Source: Bacillus sp. V3B (GTDB taxonomy: Bacteria > Bacillota > Bacilli > Bacillales > Cytobacillaceae). From it: 57,340 nucleotides of DNA. The notes beneath the pieces are model-generated. The model did no database searches, was not told the DNA's origin, and saw only the letters and a list, made by a program, of their open reading frames with translations. Positions 37,915 to 46,090 of this stretch are shown one piece after another. The stretch spans positions 1 to 57,340 of the forward strand of contig NZ_JAETXM010000021.1 of NCBI RefSeq assembly GCF_024494465.1. Reading direction: 5' to 3'. How positions within the stretch are numbered: the first letter of the stretch is position 1; every line of letters starts with the position of its first letter. The translations under genes and the position numbers were made by a program.

Positions 37915-38687
37915 TGGAGCCAATTACCTATCATAAAAAGCTAGAAGGAAAATCAAATTCACATTTAATCACATTTAATGATGGAAGAGATTATGTCGTA
38001 AAATACTTCCAACAGGGATTTGAAAAAACCTTACCGAATGAATGGGTTTCCTATTGTTTAGGTCGTTATCTTGGACTCCCTATTCCCTTTGCTCAAATCG
38101 TAAATATCCCACAAGACTACTCTTCCCAAATACCTGAACTCGCCCAAATGAGCAGTACACCCTATCAATTTGCATCATTATACGTACCTGACTGCTTAGA
38201 TGGCCATCAGGTTTCTCATATTTCCAAAATTATCAATCATCAATCCCTAGCCAAGATCATTGTATTTGATTACTGGCTCTATAACGGTGATCGAACTCGC
38301 AAAAACATTCTCTTACACGAGGAATTTGAAAACACTTACCGATTATGGGCGATCGATCAAGCAGAAGTATTTGGAACGTACAATTGGGGTTCATCAGATT
38401 TAGAACAACTTCCAAATGGATTAATTAAAAGTGCCACCCACCAACTCATGGCCCAGTTTATTGAGAATGAGAACCTTTTTTTTGAACAACTGGAGGTTAT
38501 TCAGACTATTCCAATCTTTTTAATAGAAGAAATTGTTTCAATGATACCTGATGAATGGATGGTTTCGAAGGAAGAAAAAAAAGCAATGGTTAGTAAACTT
38601 GTAAATCGTCGAAAAAAAATCCTTCCAGATATTATAAAAGAATTTGTCAAAAAAGTATATCTGCCACTGTATGAAAGCCAAAGCTGA
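37911..38687 (+). CDS. HipA-like kinase-fold protein
   Basis: 258 aa (a second ATG directly follows the first). Weak but ordered match to HipA-like phosphotransferases: GRDYVVKYFQQG (ATP-site Lys, about 30), ALGL-like YCLGRYLGLPIP, FDYWLYNGDRTRKNILL with the catalytic Asp..Asn (about 120-137) and LWAIDQAEVFG as the metal-binding Asp segment (about 148). No HipB-type antitoxin lies nearby, so a toxin role is unlikely. Coupling to the glycosyltransferase gene suggests action on the same product or on a coat protein. Confidence 0.7.
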   Translation: MMEPITYHKKLEGKSNSHLITFNDGRDYVVKYFQQGFEKTLPNEWVSYCLGRYLGLPIPFAQIVNIPQDYSSQIPELAQMSSTPYQFASLYVPDCLDGHQVSHISKIINHQSLAKIIVFDYWLYNGDRTRKNILLHEEFENTYRLWAIDQAEVFGTYNWGSSDLEQLPNGLIKSATHQLMAQFIENENLFFEQLEVIQTIPIFLIEEIVSMIPDEWMVSKEEKKAMVSKLVNRRKKILPDIIKEFVKKVYLPLYESQS

Positions 38688-38808
38688 ATTACCCCTTAGA
38701 AAAAACTATCTACCCATCAATGAGGACCTCGGTTGATCAAATTCGAGTCCTCACATCATCTTAGACTTTGTTATAAGCTTTTCCATAAGAGTTTTAGGGG
38801 TTGAAAAA

Positions 38809-40440
38809 ATGGAATTAAATATTCTACAAATGCTTTTCGAATTTCTTGGAGGCCTTGGGATCTTCCTATTTGGAATTAAATCAATGGGGGATGGGCTTCA
38901 GAAGTCTGCTGGGGACAGGTTAAGAGATATACTTGATCGGTTTACGACAAACCCTCTAATGGGGGTGTTAGCTGGTATTCTCGTAACTATATTGTTACAA
39001 ACTAGTACCGGAACTACTGTTATAACGGTTGGTCTTGTCAGTACCGGATTTATGACGCTTCGTCAGGCCATAGGTGTCATCATGGGAGCAAATATTGGAA
39101 CCACTGTCACAGCATTTATCATTGGTTTCAACGTAGGAGAATACGCTCTTCCGATTATTGCGTTAGGTGCTGTGTTATTGTTTTTCTTTAAAAGTAAAAA
39201 AATTCATTATTGGGGTCAGGTCGTATTTGGTTTTGGAGCACTTTTCTATGGTTTAGAATTAATGAGCGGAGGAATGAAACCACTCAGAACACTTGAGGCA
39301 TTCCAAGAATTAACCGTTTCATTAAGTACAAATCCTATACTCGGTGTATTGGTAGGGACCTTTTTTACTGTTCTGGTCCAAAGTTCAAGTGCTACAATAG
39401 GCGTTTTGCAAAGCATTTATGCTGAATCGTTAATTCATTTGGATGCTGCTATCCCTATATTATTCGGAGATAATCTTGGAACAACCATCACTGCTGTTTT
39501 AGCCGCCCTTGGAACATCTGTTGCTGCCAAAAGAGCAGCGGCAGCCCATGTGTTATTTAACTTAATTGGAACCATCATCTTTATACTCCTTTTAAAGCCC
39601 TTTACATCGCTCATTCTAACCCTTCAATCCTTAATCAGTTTAAATTCTGAAATGACGATTGCTTTCGCACATGGAATCTTTAATACAACCAATACACTGA
39701 TCCTCTTGCCTTTTGTTTCACTACTAGCCTTCATTGTCACAAAGCTAGTTCCTGGAAAAGATACAGTTAACGGTTATCAGCCAAAACGCCTTGATCCCAT
39801 TTTTATTAAGCAATCCCCCTCCATTGCACTAGGTCAGGCAAAACAAGAAGTACTTCATATGGGGGAGGTTGCAATAAGTGCTCTCGAAGAAACAAAACAG
39901 TTCATTAAAACAAAGCAGCCCGAGCATGCGGAAAATATGAAGCAAATGGAAGATGCCATCAATAATCTTGATCAAAAGATTACCAATTATCTAGTAGACA
40001 TTTCGGCAAGCTCCCTATCTGAACAAGAATCTGAAGAACATAGTGTATTACTTAATACCATTCGGGATCTCGAAAGAATGGGAGATCACTGTGAAAATAT
40101 GATTGAACTAATTGAATACCAGATTGCTAATAATGTAGTGATTTCTGAGTCTGCCATGGCTGATTTAGAGCAAATGTATACATTAACATTTTTTACTGTC
40201 AAAGAAGCATTAACGGCTCTCTATCATAATGATGCAAATATGGCTAGACAGGTGATAGAAAATGAGAAGTTGATTGATAGAATGGAACATCAATTCCGTA
40301 AGCAGCATATCATTCGTTTAATAGAAGGATCATGTACCCCTAAGTCCGGGATTGTCTACATTGATATTATTAGCAACTTAGAACGAATTGGTGACCACGC
40401 TGTTAATATTGCAGATGCCGTGTTAGGTGAACATCATTAA
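38809..40440 (+). CDS. Na/Pi cotransporter family protein with PhoU-like tail
   Basis: 543 aa. Two inverted NptA/PNaS repeats carry the signature LLQTSTGTTVITVGLVSTGF (about 65-84) and VLVQSSSATIGVLQSIYAE (about 185-203), among eight or nine helices to about residue 310. A cytoplasmic PhoU-like helical domain follows (about 340-540; NTIRDLERMGDHCENMIELIEYQ and SNLERIGDHAVNIADAV). It imports or exports phosphate with Na+. Placed between kinase-like and nucleotide-sugar genes. Confidence 0.92.
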   Translation: MELNILQMLFEFLGGLGIFLFGIKSMGDGLQKSAGDRLRDILDRFTTNPLMGVLAGILVTILLQTSTGTTVITVGLVSTGFMTLRQAIGVIMGANIGTTVTAFIIGFNVGEYALPIIALGAVLLFFFKSKKIHYWGQVVFGFGALFYGLELMSGGMKPLRTLEAFQELTVSLSTNPILGVLVGTFFTVLVQSSSATIGVLQSIYAESLIHLDAAIPILFGDNLGTTITAVLAALGTSVAAKRAAAAHVLFNLIGTIIFILLLKPFTSLILTLQSLISLNSEMTIAFAHGIFNTTNTLILLPFVSLLAFIVTKLVPGKDTVNGYQPKRLDPIFIKQSPSIALGQAKQEVLHMGEVAISALEETKQFIKTKQPEHAENMKQMEDAINNLDQKITNYLVDISASSLSEQESEEHSVLLNTIRDLERMGDHCENMIELIEYQIANNVVISESAMADLEQMYTLTFFTVKEALTALYHNDANMARQVIENEKLIDRMEHQFRKQHIIRLIEGSCTPKSGIVYIDIISNLERIGDHAVNIADAVLGEHH

Positions 40441-40565
40441 GCGACAGATACCTAAACAGGAACAAAAACAGGTGGGTAGTCAGCTTCGATTTTTGTTTAA
40501 GGGAAAGTGAAAATTCATCACTGATCTTTTTTAGTAACATTATAGTTTAATAGGCTTTTAACGTG

Positions 40566-40593
40566 ACCGCTACTTGTCTCCATGCATATAAAA
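40566..40593 (+). promoter_or_regulatory. Possible sigma-K promoter before the UDP-glucose pyrophosphorylase gene
   Basis: AC (40566-40567), 17-bp spacer, CATATAAAA (40585-40593) against the sigma-K consensus AC / CATANNNTA. One base of the -10 is off. The B. subtilis relative ytdA is sigma-K controlled, which makes it worth noting; it is still a weak motif. Confidence 0.35.
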
Positions 40594-40622
40594 GAGTAAG
40601 GAATTTAGAATGGAGGCAGCTT

Positions 40623-41522
40623 ATGAAAATACGAAAAGCGATCATTCCTGCTGCAGGTCTCGGGACTCGTTTTTTGCCTGCAACAAAAGCACAACCAAAA
40701 GAAATGCTGCCGATTGTGGATAAACCGACAATCCAATATATCGTAGAAGAGGCAGTGGCTTCAGGGATAGAGGAAATTGTCATTATCATCGGCAGAGGAA
40801 AAAGATCCATTGAGGATCATTTTGATAAATCGTATGAACTGGAAGATGCATTATTTAAGAAAAACCAACTCAAAATGCTAGAAGAAGTTCAAAAAATATC
40901 AAATTTGGTCAACATCTACTATGTTCGACAAAAAGAGGCGAAAGGGCTCGGACATGCTATTCTATGTGCCAAAAGTTTTATTGGTGATGAACCTTTTGCC
41001 ATTTTACTAGGTGATGACATTGTCATGTCGGAAACACCTTGTCTCAAGCAAATTATTAATGTTTTCGAATATTGCAACAGCTCCGTGGTAGCTGTACAAA
41101 GTGTTCCTGAAAGTGAAGTCCATAAATATGGAATCATTAAGCCAAAGGGAACGAATATCGAACCTAATCTTTTCTATATGGATTCTTTAGTAGAAAAACC
41201 TAGTAAAGACATGGCGCCATCCCGATATGCGATTATGGGACGCTATGTGTTAAGACCTGAAATCTTTAACATTCTCGCAAAACTTCCGCTTGGACATAAC
41301 AGCGAATTACAGCTTACAGATGCCATAAATGAATTAAATAAAAAACAGGCTGTATTAGCCTATAACTTTGAAGGAACCCGCTATGATATTGGAGATAAAA
41401 TTGGATTTATTAAAGCGACAGTCGATTTTTCCTTACAAAGGGAAGATATACGAGAAGAAGTCCTCTCTTATTTAAGAGCTGTTGATAAAAAAGAAAAATC
41501 AATAAAAAGTGAGCTTGATTAA
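40623..41522 (+). CDS. UTP-glucose-1-phosphate uridylyltransferase (GtaB/YtdA)
   Basis: 299 aa from ATG 40623 behind GGAGG; an upstream in-frame ATG at 40563 lacks a ribosome binding site. N-terminal nucleotide-binding motif IPAAGLGTRFLPATKAQPKEMLP (9-31, in two overlapping segments), then QYIVEEAVASGIEEIVIIIGR, AILLGDDIV and LVEKPS. It makes UDP-glucose from UTP and glucose-1-phosphate. The next gene follows after one base and would oxidise the product to UDP-glucuronate. The pairing is that of the ytdA-ytcA genes in B. subtilis. Confidence 0.94.
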   Translation: MKIRKAIIPAAGLGTRFLPATKAQPKEMLPIVDKPTIQYIVEEAVASGIEEIVIIIGRGKRSIEDHFDKSYELEDALFKKNQLKMLEEVQKISNLVNIYYVRQKEAKGLGHAILCAKSFIGDEPFAILLGDDIVMSETPCLKQIINVFEYCNSSVVAVQSVPESEVHKYGIIKPKGTNIEPNLFYMDSLVEKPSKDMAPSRYAIMGRYVLRPEIFNILAKLPLGHNSELQLTDAINELNKKQAVLAYNFEGTRYDIGDKIGFIKATVDFSLQREDIREEVLSYLRAVDKKEKSIKSELD

Positions 41523-41523
41523 T

Positions 41524-42843
41524 ATGAAAATCACCGTTTTAGGTACAGGTTACGTCGGACTGTCTACTGGAGTTTGTTTATCAGAAATAGGGCATCATGT
41601 TATTTGTATTGATGTAGATGAACAGAAAATAAATCGTCTGAATCAAGGGATCTCCCCCATCTATGAACCAGGACTTGAAGAATTACTCGTTAAAAATGCC
41701 GCAGCAGGAAGACTTCGCTTTACTACCTCTCATCAAGAAGGGATAGATGGTGCTGAAATTATTATCATTGCTGTAGGTACACCACAAAGGGATGATGGAG
41801 CTGCCGATTTATCTTACCTTAAGCAAGCCGCAAAAGATATTTCGTCTTATTTAAAACAAGATAGCATCATCGTCATCAAGAGTACAGTACCTGTTGGGAC
41901 GAATGATATGATTAAAAATATTATTAGTGAACAATGCAACGAGAAAGTACTCTTTGAAATGGTTTCGAATCCTGAATTTTTAAGACAAGGATCTGCCATA
42001 AAAGATACGATGCAAGCAGACCGAATCATCCTCGGTTCAGAAAGTAAAAAAGCCGCTCGGAAAGTACAAGAAATGTATCAGCCTTTGAATGTTCCCATTT
42101 TAACAACAAATATAAGAAGTGCCGAAATGATAAAGTATGCTTCCAATGCTTTTTTAGCGACAAAGATCAGCTTTATTAATGAAGTGGCGAACCTATGCGA
42201 GGCAGTAGGTGCAGATGTTGAAGCTGTAGCAGAAGGAATGGGAAAAGATAAAAGAATCGGTGAAGCCTTTTTGCAACCTGGTATTGGTTATGGAGGATCT
42301 TGTTTTCCCAAAGACGTGAAAGCATTACTTCATACAGCCGGCTTGAATCATGTTGATTTCTCCTTATTAAAAGAAACCATAAAGATTAATGATGATCAGC
42401 AAAAACTTCTAGTAATGAAAGCATTAACCCGTTTTGGCGAATTAAAAGGAAAAAAAATTGCCATGCTTGGTCTTGCTTTTAAACCTGAAACAGATGATAT
42501 GAGAGAAGCACCTTCCATCAAAATTGCACACTCATTAAACCATCATGAAGCCAAAGTGGTTGCCTATGATCCTGTCGCTACAGACAATGCGAAGAAAATA
42601 TTAGGAGATACGATCAAATATGCCAACTCAATCCATGAAACCATTTTGGAAGCGGATGCAGTTCTTATTGTAACGGAATGGAATGAGTTCAAACAACTAG
42701 ACTTAGTAGCTGCAACAAACTTAATGAAACAACCAATTATTTTTGACGGTCGGAATTGTTTCGAAGAAGATCAGCTGAAGGCTTGTGCGAAAGTTGAATA
42801 TTACCCTGTAGGGAGACCCGCTATTGTGATCGGAATGGATTAA
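41524..42843 (+). CDS. UDP-glucose 6-dehydrogenase (YtcA/TuaD/Ugd)
   Basis: 439 aa from ATG 41524, one base after the previous stop. N-terminal Rossmann domain MKITVLGTGYVGLSTGVCL; catalytic segment PGIGYGGSCFPKDVKAL with the active-site Cys (about 259); central helix FLATKISFINEVANLCE; C-terminal UDP-binding domain with GLAFKPETDDMREAPS and FDGRNCF. It oxidises UDP-glucose to UDP-glucuronate with NAD+. The pathway makes an acidic sugar precursor for teichuronic acid or spore-coat polysaccharide. Followed by a strong terminator. Confidence 0.95.
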   Translation: MKITVLGTGYVGLSTGVCLSEIGHHVICIDVDEQKINRLNQGISPIYEPGLEELLVKNAAAGRLRFTTSHQEGIDGAEIIIIAVGTPQRDDGAADLSYLKQAAKDISSYLKQDSIIVIKSTVPVGTNDMIKNIISEQCNEKVLFEMVSNPEFLRQGSAIKDTMQADRIILGSESKKAARKVQEMYQPLNVPILTTNIRSAEMIKYASNAFLATKISFINEVANLCEAVGADVEAVAEGMGKDKRIGEAFLQPGIGYGGSCFPKDVKALLHTAGLNHVDFSLLKETIKINDDQQKLLVMKALTRFGELKGKKIAMLGLAFKPETDDMREAPSIKIAHSLNHHEAKVVAYDPVATDNAKKILGDTIKYANSIHETILEADAVLIVTEWNEFKQLDLVAATNLMKQPIIFDGRNCFEEDQLKACAKVEYYPVGRPAIVIGMD

Positions 42844-42888
42844 ATATAACACAATAAAAAAGCCTATTCTTATCTAGAATATAGGGAA

Positions 42889-42931
42889 AGCCTTTATAAA
42901 AAACGAAAAATCGGACTTTTTTATAAAGGCT
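42889..42931 (+). terminator. Terminator after the UDP-glucose dehydrogenase gene
   Basis: 15-bp perfect stem (42889-42903 / 42917-42931), arm AGCCTTTATAAAAAA, 13-nt loop. Confidence 0.85.
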
Positions 42932-43022
42932 CATTTTGTTCGATCTTACTTAAATAATAATGGAAAACGATGATTTGGCATCCTTACTTTGTTCATCTCA
43001 AAACTAATGTAAGTCTAAGAAC

Positions 43023-43196
43023 ATGAATGATGTTACAATTTTTTTATGTTTATTAGCAGGATTGGCTGAGATCGGTAGAGGTTACTTAGTCTGGTTATGG
43101 ATTGGGGAAGGGAATTCATACTGGTATGGCAGATTTGGCAGTATTATTTTTGCTGTATATAGAATAATACTAACATTTGATCAGAAGGACCCGAAT
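43023..43196 (+). pseudogene. ynfA: ynfA (UPF0060) truncated by a mobile element
   Basis: MNDVTIFLCLLAGLAEIG then RGYLVWLWIGEGNSYWYG and ILTFDQKDPN match the first half of the small YnfA membrane protein. At 43197 the 248-bp-type repeat begins, and the rest of the gene (normally continuing FGRVYAAYGG) is not found on its far side. The gene therefore lost its 3' half as well as being interrupted. Confidence 0.8.
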
Positions 43197-43386
43197 ATCA
43201 AATTCGCCCCGCCGAATTTGCGCCCGGATTTTTATCGAGCTCGCTCGATCAATTACCTTTAAAAAATCCGAGGCATCCGCCGGAGGCTTAACTTCATTCA
43301 GTCGGGGTTTGAACCCCCCACTGAATCAGAGAGCTTTTTGCATTCATCCCCCACTTACAGAAGTGGAGGACTTCTGCTGAATGAAG
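43197..43386 (-). mobile_element. IS605-like nonautonomous element, copy C (internally deleted)
   Basis: 190 bp with the same ends as copies A and B, again bounded by TTAAA on the plus strand. Relative to them it lacks 59 bp (the GAAAGCCACA hairpin and the GGACGTCC palindrome) and has one extra C in the CCCCC tract. It lies where ynfA breaks off. Confidence 0.8.
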
Positions 43387-43497
43387 TTAAATGTGTCTAT
43401 TTGAGTGGGCACAATCCAAACTAAAGAAGAGGAACAGAACCTCTCTAGTGAAATTTGATAGGTATGATCGAAAGTTTTCTTTTTAGAAATCAAAAAG

Positions 43498-43534
43498 AAC
43501 AGGTAGCCTCACTATTTAAGTAACGCTACCTGTT
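43498..43534 (-). terminator. Terminator of the 47-residue gene
   Basis: AACAGGTAGC (43498-43507) and GCTACCTGTT (43525-43534), perfect 10-bp stem, followed on the minus strand by CTTTTTG. It lies 66 bp past the small gene. Confidence 0.7.
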
Positions 43535-43599
43535 GAATAAGAAAGATGACACAGTAGACGAATAATGTGAAACATTAACTAAAAATGAGCCTTTTTACA

Positions 43600-43743
43600 C
43601 TAATTATTCTTATCGTCTTGATACGCAATTAGGATGACTTCTTCTCCTTTTTCTTCACTAAGTGTTTTTTCGAGAATACTAACTTGTTGAAGATCTGTAT
43701 TGGATAGATTGGCAAAATCGTACTGTTTCTTCTCCATTTTCAT
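43600..43743 (-). CDS. Small acidic hypothetical protein (47 aa)
   Basis: MKMEKKQYDFANLSNTDLQQ, then VSILEKTLSEEKGEEVILIA and YQDDKNN. AAAGGTGAT lies just before the start; the gene has its own terminator and no strong hydrophobic helix. It resembles the many short Bacillus proteins of unknown role that carry a single amphipathic helix. Family not recognised. Confidence 0.6.
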   Translation of the reverse strand: MKMEKKQYDFANLSNTDLQQVSILEKTLSEEKGEEVILIAYQDDKNN

Positions 43744-43961
43744 CACCTTTCGTTTTTTAAAATCATTCATAGTAAAAAAGATATAGATAGGTTAGACCTC
43801 TTTATCAAGGGTAAAGGGGTGTAAATAAAGTATTTGTTTAAGAACAATTTTTATTCAAAAAAGGACGATCGTAATGTACATTTCGAAGATACTGTGCTTA
43901 TTCAAGTAAGCTGCATCTTTCAATAAGAAAAGGCGATTCGTCCTTTCTCTTCTTCTTGTTG

Positions 43962-44033
43962 TTAATTGAATTTCACTGGGGTTAATTTCGGTACAAATAG
44001 CGATAAAAAGAAAGAAGTTGTTGCTACCTTCAT
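43962..44033 (-). CDS. Possible 23-residue peptide
   Basis: MKVATTSFFLSLFVPKLTPV then KFN, with AAAGGAGAAC before the ATG. Good start signals but very short; real translation is uncertain. Confidence 0.3.
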   Translation of the reverse strand: MKVATTSFFLSLFVPKLTPVKFN

Positions 44034-44464
44034 ACTGTTCTCCTTTTTCTATTCTTACTAACTATCAATGTTTTCAACCGTTACGATATTTACATCAATC
44101 CCTAGACTTGCAGCTTCTGTTTGTTTGACAGTACATCTTTTATAAAAGTAACAGATATTCTATCTTATTTTGGTTTGCCTATTCCTAGCAATACAAATTT
44201 ACATTGAATATATGTAAATGATGTGAGAACCATTAATATTCCAATAGTTCTCACATCGAAGTTAAGATAACCGCATATTTACAACATTAAGGATATTCCA
44301 GCAATAAAAATCCCAATTCTCTCAATGTCATAAATGAGAAATTGGGATTTATTTATTCAACAAATTGATGATTCTTCTCCATTTTTTTATAAAGTGAAAC
44401 TTCCATCAGAGGGGGTTTTACTGCCCCCGTTAATGTGGGATAAAAAAATTGGTAGCAAAAACGA
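44034..44464. other. Spacer with a hairpin but no gene
   Basis: Nothing coding. An inverted repeat, AAATCCCAATT (44308-) with GAAATTGGGATTT (to 44350), followed on the minus strand by a T-run, could be the old terminator of bioB. Confidence 0.5.
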
Positions 44465-44790
44465 TTAAGAAGAAAAGATTTCTTCTTGTTTTGGCATTAT
44501 TTCAATTTCGAAGCCTAAATCCTCTAACATTTTCAAATCTTGGTTCTTTTCTTGCCCTTCTGTTGTTAAATAATTTCCTAAGAAAATGCTGTTGGCCGCA
44601 TATATACCAAGAGGCTGCAAACCACCTAAGTTTATCTCACGTCCACCTGATATACGGATTTCCTTTGAAATAAATGGATATTTTTCTATTTCAGCAGTCG
44701 AAATAGAAGACTGTGAACAATACCCACAGTTTTCTGGACAATATACACTTTTTGCATTAATAATCATATTTAATTTTACTTTCTTTCCAT
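44465..44790 (-). pseudogene. bioB: bioB (biotin synthase) with large in-frame internal deletion
   Basis: The minus strand reads [20 protein letters not shown] and [19 protein letters not shown], that is, the radical-SAM CxxxCxxC loop of BioB, then passes without frameshift from SKE into [19 protein letters not shown] and the C-terminus [16 protein letters not shown]. About 170 central residues (2Fe-2S ligands and most of the barrel) are missing. The N-terminal 45 or so residues before GKKVKLN are also lost (stop near 44795). The joined parts both contain KE, suggesting a short-repeat deletion. Confidence 0.88.
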
Positions 44791-44795
44791 TTTTC

Positions 44796-44881
44796 AGTTA
44801 ACACGATTACTGTCAATTATGCCTTTGGTCCCCAAAATCACCAAGAATTAATGAATTTGTTTATTGAATCTTGCTTGTCCT
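44796..44881 (+). pseudogene. Short gene fragment of unknown family
   Basis: One plus-strand frame reads [20 protein letters not shown] then MNLFIESCLS and a stop. It looks like the C-terminal tail of a lost gene next to the bioB remnant. Confidence 0.25.
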
Positions 44882-44915
44882 AATCGTTTGTACTTCTTAA
44901 TTAATCATAAGTAGT

Positions 44916-45375
44916 ATTTGACACTCCACACAGCTAAAGCAGTGGGATTCTTACCCCAAAGCTGTTACGAATCGATTAGACGAATTGTGGTTGTGTGGTT
45001 TTCTTGGGTCGCCTTTCTCCTTTGAGAAAAGAAGGATGGATACGATACTTCCTGTATCCCCATCAAGCTCAAACTGGCTGCCCGCCAGCGAAAACGTTCA
45101 GTCCTTCGACCGAATTAGTATAAGTGTTTTATCGTCTTTCGCATAACGACACCTATTGTTTTACCAATAGCCTGAATGAGGCTATCGAACCTTATACAAT
45201 ATCTAATGATCAAAGAACAAAAATGTTTTATAGACTTGGTTTTTGTCTATAAGCCTATTTTACCGCTTCAGATGCTCAATGTACAGAACATACTTTCGAT
45301 ATTTATCTATACATCGCATCTGACCTTACTATCATCCCATGTCTAAAGACGGTCTGCGACCTGCATGGGCTTTCT
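44916..45375 (-). mobile_element. tnpB-less IS605-type relic with guide-RNA-like structure
   Basis: About 460 bp without ORF. The left-end hairpin CCCATGC...GACATGGG lies at 45336-45369; the right-end hairpin CCCACTGCTTTAGCTGTGTGG (44926-44946 on plus) has a mismatched T on each side, like Y1-transposase end hairpins. Between them is a run of stems (GGATAC..GTATCC, near 45040-45065; CTGGCGGGCAGCCAG near 45065-45085). The order of a structured RNA then the right end resembles the omega/reRNA region of tnpB or iscB elements. The protein gene is gone. Confidence 0.55.
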
Positions 45376-45439
45376 CATTCGGAAGATCTGTAAAAAACAT
45401 TTGAACTTGCAAAAAAGCACGATATAAGTGCTTACTTCT

Positions 45440-45757
45440 TCAAACCTCATCCAGAGAAATAATTCTATACTTTAACTCTTTATTCGAATCTAAAACTGCT
45501 ATAACAATTTGATTATTTTCTGTTAGTGACACATATCTAAACTGTTCATCACCTTGAATAAGTAAAACTGTTGCCTCTTTTGCCTTCATCTTTGCAAAGT
45601 CATCTTCTATGTACTCAAGTGGAAGAAAATCATCTAATCCTTCTATTGGTTCACCGACCCACTTAAACAGGAAAGCTTTAAGTGAGAGTTGCTCGATCGT
45701 CGATAACTTTTCTTTAAATATTAGCTTATCTACTGTTACTGTTATCAGATTAATCAC
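45440..45757 (-). CDS. Hypothetical protein (105 aa)
   Basis: Starts MINLITVTVDKLIFKEKLST, contains LFKWVGEPIEGLDDFLPLEY, ends KYRIISLDEV. Soluble, acidic, mostly beta-prone in the second half (TVLLIQGDEQFRYVSLTENNQIVIAVLDS in pieces). The GTG start at 45755-45757 overlaps GAGGAG, so the true start may be slightly downstream. Family unknown. Located inside the debris field. Confidence 0.5.
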   Translation of the reverse strand: MINLITVTVDKLIFKEKLSTIEQLSLKAFLFKWVGEPIEGLDDFLPLEYIEDDFAKMKAKEATVLLIQGDEQFRYVSLTENNQIVIAVLDSNKELKYRIISLDEV

Positions 45758-46090
45758 TCCTCAAATAGTAAATAAAGTTTATACTTTCAGAGTCCAAACA
45801 TCAACGGTATTACAGTGACAAACTATTTACATTTTAATTACTTACTAACTTTTAGATTATATCCACAAACAAACCTTTAAAATGAACAGTTCACTAAACT
45901 GAATCTATTTATAACCCCAAATGCAAAAATAACGTGCTCAAGTGAGATTGGTGAATCCCGAGATTAATAACCATGCTTTTTGATCGGTGGACTAGCCGTC
46001 TTAGCTTTCAACTAGAAAAGCTTCGGTATCCCACCGTTCGAAAGAGTAGTCGGCTTGCGCTGTTTTGCGATTCGGAAGGCAAACGAAAAT
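45758..46090. other. Spacer with a compact inverted structure
   Basis: No gene. From about 46005 to 46046 nested arms CGGTGG..AGCTTT / AAAAGCT..CCCACCG form a long imperfect hairpin; GGGATTC near 45955 resembles IS605 right ends. It may be another element relic. Confidence 0.35.

Noticed and set aside
37911-38687. HipA-like gene as a toxin-antitoxin module
   Set aside because: No HipB-type DNA-binding partner is adjacent, and it is coupled to a glycosyltransferase gene.
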